From: a virus
Virus record (IMG/VR): IMGVR_UViG_3300027710_000132
Coordinates: 1-24,443 of that record
Length of the DNA stretch: 24,443 nt
Reading direction: 5' to 3' (one strand)
In this document: one piece after another, positions 22,201-24,443 of the stretch
Numbering within the stretch: position 1 is the first letter of the stretch
Layout: the number at the start of each line of letters is the position of its first letter
Notes under the pieces: generated by a model
Seen by the model: the letters and a program-made list of their open reading frames with translations, nothing else
What the model was told of the DNA's origin: nothing
The model's database searches: none
Made by a program: the position numbers and the translations under genes

Positions 22201-24077
22201 ATTTTTAAATTATCAACTTTGGATTCTAAGTCAAAACCATAATCTAAGCCGGGTAAATTTCTAAAAACATCAAAGTAATCTTCACCGTAAGTATAGGGTG
22301 CATTTTTGGTTTTGGTAAATTTTAATCTACCCGTTAACTGTGAATTCGCTTCATCTAAGATTAATGGTGACCGGTGCTGTAATGTTATGTCATACCAACC
22401 TGAACCTTTTTGGAAATATAAATTACCGTTTGAGGTATACGCTTTTCTTGGTAAACCATTCTCATCAATTGGATATTCGTCTCTTGTTAATGCACTTGAC
22501 GAAGTTGTTGTACCTGTCAAATATGTGTATGTACTCGCAGAAAAACCTGTAATTACAAAATCTGTTTTAATGTCATTAATAACATCATACAAATCATCCT
22601 CTAATGTTGATATGTTTGGTAATTTTGTTACCTCATAAACATACTCATTGATTTTAATCATTGGCTCCGGCGCACCCAAGAATTTTAAAAAGAATTCTAA
22701 AGTTTTACGTGTACCTTTTGACTTATATAATTGAGCTAAGTTAATTAAAATTCTTCTATAGAATTCGTATTCTGATTCAATTAAATTCTTACCAACAGCA
22801 ACACCTGAATAGTTACTATCTTGTCTTGTGTAAAGAATATCGTTTAAACTTTTCTCATCGAAAAGATTTACGGTATCAAGTCCCAAGTTTTGTGACAAGT
22901 TTTTTAACAACATGTCAGGTATGTTATTGATAGCATCGTAACTCACATGTCTCATGAACGCAATGTTATCAATGTATTTTTTTACACTATCAAAGCTTTG
23001 ACCATATAATTGGAATACGGACTCAGCTCTTTTATCTTCCGTGTCGAATTCAAATAGTTGTGGTGATGTTAAGAATCTAACAATTAAATTAGACTTATAA
23101 TCATCAATCTCATCCGATAAATCAAATAAGCTTTGAACAAATTGATTGTATTCAATACCCACAATTTGTGGATTCCAACCATCTTTTGATACCGGCCATG
23201 ATACGTTAACACCAACTAAATCAGTTGCACTGTTATCGTAATTGTCTCTTGGTACTCTGAAACTTGAAGTGTATATTGGATTTGATTCTCTATTAAGTAA
23301 TAATTCCTCAAGGTCATCTAAATTTTTAAAGAATTCCTCAATGATGCTATCATTTGGTTTAATAACATAATCAAAATTTACATCAGTGTATCCACTAAAT
23401 AAATTACCCTCAACTTCTAACGTTAAAACAAAGTTATTATCAAAAGTTGGTTCGGTATAATTTGTGATGTTGTATGAAACACCTTGATATATTAACACAT
23501 AATTTTTAAACGCTGAATAAAAATCTCTAACAGGGTTATCGGTCTCAATTATGACATTGCTATTAGGCTTTGTTAATATAATTTCAAAAGGATTGTAAAA
23601 AATTGATTGTTGTGATTCGAATTGAGTAATTTTAGTTACACTATCATATGAAATATTCTCCGCAGTATAGTTTGTTGTTTTTGTTACTGTTGAGCTATCA
23701 GCTAATAACGACGCAGGAAACTTAGCAATTATTCTACCAAGTGAAATGTTTATTCTTTCTTTTAATGAACCAAATAATGAACGTCCCGCATCACTTCTTG
23801 ATGGTCTAAACTTAATAACATCTTTTGTTGTTTTTGATGTATTTGTTTTTGGTGCATTAGTTTCTTCTTTTAAAGTGTCTAACGTTAAGAAATCAGAAAA
23901 TGGTACGCTTGAAAAACTTTTACTATCTTTTTCAGGTGTTGCTCTGTCGAGTGCAAAGTTGGTATTAGTCAATTGACTACTACCATCGGTAATTTGAATA
24001 CCGACTAAATTGTCACTAAACGTTTGTGCCCCACTAGCGGCCTGACTCGGAACTTTATACTTAACTACTTTTGCCAT
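19269..24077 (-). CDS. Giant baseplate-like protein fused to adhesin-like modules, 1602 aa
   Basis: Residues 1 to about 985 form the conserved part. Around 440-475 lies YRRILINLAQLYKSKGTRKT followed by LEFFLKFLGAPEP, resembling the tail-protein domain of baseplate proteins such as P2 gpI. Residues about 989-1085 are a low-complexity linker of TPSMTMTPT-type units. A beta-sandwich of Calx-beta type follows at about 1088-1190 (with FSLAEDQLTEGTEKFKLELR). Further Cys-containing beta modules follow, then a second Pro/Ser/Thr linker near 1378-1400 and a last module of about 200 residues with six Cys, ending GGGGDPLPPG. The N-terminal part probably sits in the baseplate while the C-terminal modules are exposed and bind host surface polymers. 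Its ATG overlaps the stop of the previous gene by 1 nt. Confidence 0.75.
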   Translation of the reverse strand: MAKVVKYKVPSQAASGAQTFSDNLVGIQITDGSSQLTNTNFALDRATPEKDSKSFSSVPFSDFLTLDTLKEETNAPKTNTSKTTKDVIKFRPSRSDAGRSLFGSLKERINISLGRIIAKFPASLLADSSTVTKTTNYTAENISYDSVTKITQFESQQSIFYNPFEIILTKPNSNVIIETDNPVRDFYSAFKNYVLIYQGVSYNITNYTEPTFDNNFVLTLEVEGNLFSGYTDVNFDYVIKPNDSIIEEFFKNLDDLEELLLNRESNPIYTSSFRVPRDNYDNSATDLVGVNVSWPVSKDGWNPQIVGIEYNQFVQSLFDLSDEIDDYKSNLIVRFLTSPQLFEFDTEDKRAESVFQLYGQSFDSVKKYIDNIAFMRHVSYDAINNIPDMLLKNLSQNLGLDTVNLFDEKSLNDILYTRQDSNYSGVAVGKNLIESEYEFYRRILINLAQLYKSKGTRKTLEFFLKFLGAPEPMIKINEYVYEVTKLPNISTLEDDLYDVINDIKTDFVITGFSASTYTYLTGTTTSSSALTRDEYPIDENGLPRKAYTSNGNLYFQKGSGWYDITLQHRSPLILDEANSQLTGRLKFTKTKNAPYTYGEDYFDVFRNLPGLDYGFDLESKVDNLKIKNSSNDQESSLILNRKNISVYLSPSQTIDYDIWRQSKNGTVNFGGLTPQTGITFAEFIDNVLSNVIKNSHSVRYEKTYISLEDVYNAYVSTVEVPYDFITLNEFVNKMSPYWVQVVEQFIPATTLWTGGNVIENGKLGRSKFKYRKPCQLVEIIDDVYPEIGFRTYVNEIITDVSTGFQLQFGDSNKDGYIRIFPTFEIDGVKYSGNTSDTSTYVVLSGTTSSTTTSPKRASLYCGTAGNTLDVGAEGADAYDSTYCIDLDALHILWKDAIVGAINYINNNFGFNIDNVGKNTVYGNSIGNSALTGTTNGPLLSYEFFTDDNGNEKIKFKSYKYGPNSCTIVNSFNFFMGSPLYYPITYDAVTPLPTPSMTMTPTMTMTMTPTQTSTMTMTPTPSTTLAPTPSMTMTPTPSTTLGPTPSMTMTPTQTPTMTMTMTPSMTPTMTMTMTSTPSATPGPTPSYGISLSPDSRDDLGGAFTATVTAANISFPQTLYITILSTSGTVDLNDFQNNFPSTITLNQSGQEYSFSLAEDQLTEGTEKFKLELRSGSASGTVLSTSNEVTIIDGSLSPVYYQLSPCAGGSDVYSILKPPGTFTSGQRVVGSSETYYAAGNTFTVDPDPNGTKYDVDAVSPSINGCPEVTPPPENRTAYVTAWTRDTVDLTTIKSEVCGVDEQQLAINLGYTQLNSGNLYVDETSITSGTTYQLYTSNVATNGATPDGGGKWYAIKIQGASGNFTMVASINSSGIIQDWTPCSTPVPSLSMTPSLTPTPPPSTEPTYLTSRGPRWECDNGTVYQYDIYENTNSYFTGNQFSNGTGGTLTFSGITSMLTSEPITTPNWVDSGSPYCINGTEYQLKIDNNPCSSEYNTTDEVATGDNSECWQLSDVYYTTCANANSASEPYQSYVLNDTYKYTTFNVSGNWENLGTFMQGDWYFVDSYGAHRRTFYTGDNLELLGTITNTDLSECTTSGGGGDPLPPG
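20822..21112. repeat. Low-complexity coding repeat (Thr/Pro/Met/Ser linker)
   Basis: About 97 codons encode units such as PTPSMTMTPT and TMTMTPS. On the plus strand the DNA shows recurring GTCATTGTCATCG-type segments. It links the baseplate-like and adhesin-like parts of the giant protein. Repeats like this can expand or contract by slippage and may vary between related phages. Confidence 0.9.
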
Positions 24078-24424
24078 TATACGTCAGTAATGTTATCTAA
24101 TCCTAATGTTTCATCAATATCCGTTCTTTCTTCACGAACCTCATATAGTGTCTCACTAAATTCGTCTTTGATTTCGTATAGATTGTATTGTTTGTAAATT
24201 TGGTTATTATCATCGTAGATTGTGTAGATACCCGGAGTAATCGCTTTAGTTTGATTACCGTACAATGCGTGAGCTAATGTAGATGCATCATGTTCAACCA
24301 TATCAACCTCAATTGTTGTTGGATTAACAAACGTATTGGTTAATATGATTTTTTGACCCGGTTGTCCAATAAATGGAATAACATTTGGTCTACTCGATGG
24401 TGATGACGAAGGTGTAATCGTCAT
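24077..24424 (-). CDS. Hypothetical protein of the structural block, 115 aa (start may lie outside the window)
   Basis: It begins MTITPSSSPSSRPNVIPF and then continues as a beta-rich domain (GQKIILTNTFVNPTTIEVDM, GIYTIYDDNNQIYKQYNLYE) with an acidic tail. The Pro/Ser-rich N-terminus resembles the linkers in the giant neighbour. The same frame remains open upstream to the window edge, so the true start could be further out and this may be the end of a longer protein with a TPS-type linker. Its TAA overlaps the ATG of the giant baseplate-like gene by 1 nt, suggesting coupled expression. No family recognised; a small tail or baseplate component is the likely class. Confidence 0.65.
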   Translation of the reverse strand: MTITPSSSPSSRPNVIPFIGQPGQKIILTNTFVNPTTIEVDMVEHDASTLAHALYGNQTKAITPGIYTIYDDNNQIYKQYNLYEIKDEFSETLYEVREERTDIDETLGLDNITDV

Positions 24425-24443
24425 GAATATTAAGTTACTTACT

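Overview
The window reads as part of a large tailed-phage genome (Caudoviricetes, probably a myovirus with a T4-like recombination set) whose host is probably a member of the Bacteroidota. The host call rests on several independent signs. The DNA is AT-rich and the starts I checked lack Shine-Dalgarno sequences. Candidate promoters fit the Bacteroidota pattern (TTG, 19-20 nt, TAnnTTTG-like). A 62-residue protein matches the short histone H1-like (Hc1) proteins of Bacteroidota. The sigma factor resembles the short primary sigma of that phylum. I see no tRNA, rRNA, integrase, insertion sequence or CRISPR array. Protein identities come from recognising motifs by eye; no database search was run.

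Layout: almost everything lies on the minus strand, so transcription runs from high to low coordinates. 24424-17182 is a virion block: a small protein, a 1602-residue baseplate-like protein fused to an adhesin-like C-terminus through a Pro/Thr/Met/Ser linker, and a 684-residue structural protein. 17142-10384 is a DNA replication, recombination and repair block: RuvC-like resolvase, DnaG-type primase, PD-(D/E)XK exonuclease, SbcD/gp47-like nuclease and SbcC/gp46-like ATPase. Two odd genes interrupt it, a Val/Glu/Lys tetrapeptide-repeat protein and a small membrane protein. 10341-9670 is a ClpP-like serine protease followed by a hairpin.

9618-5475 holds a single-pass membrane protein with a beta-rich tail, a small unknown protein, a sigma-70 factor with its own candidate promoter, two further membrane proteins and an amidase-fold protein lacking the usual zinc histidines. 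5485-2392 encodes acidic, low-complexity, probably virion-associated or assembly proteins, one with a ParB-like domain and one with an EF-hand-like loop and three CxxC pairs. 2342-675 carries small genes, among them the histone H1-like protein and a 59-residue two-helix membrane protein. Only the left edge (1-694) is on the plus strand; it converges on the minus operon, and a terminator-like hairpin for the minus operon lies antisense inside the plus gene.

The most notable points are: an 11-A run at the end of the 399-residue membrane protein, where a -1 shift opens 34 further codons that stop 2 nt before the next gene; the phage-encoded histone-like protein; the amidase-like protein without the usual zinc histidines; the tetrapeptide-repeat protein overlapping the SbcD gene; and the shared promoter-like boxes, one overlapping a palindrome in front of the sigma gene.
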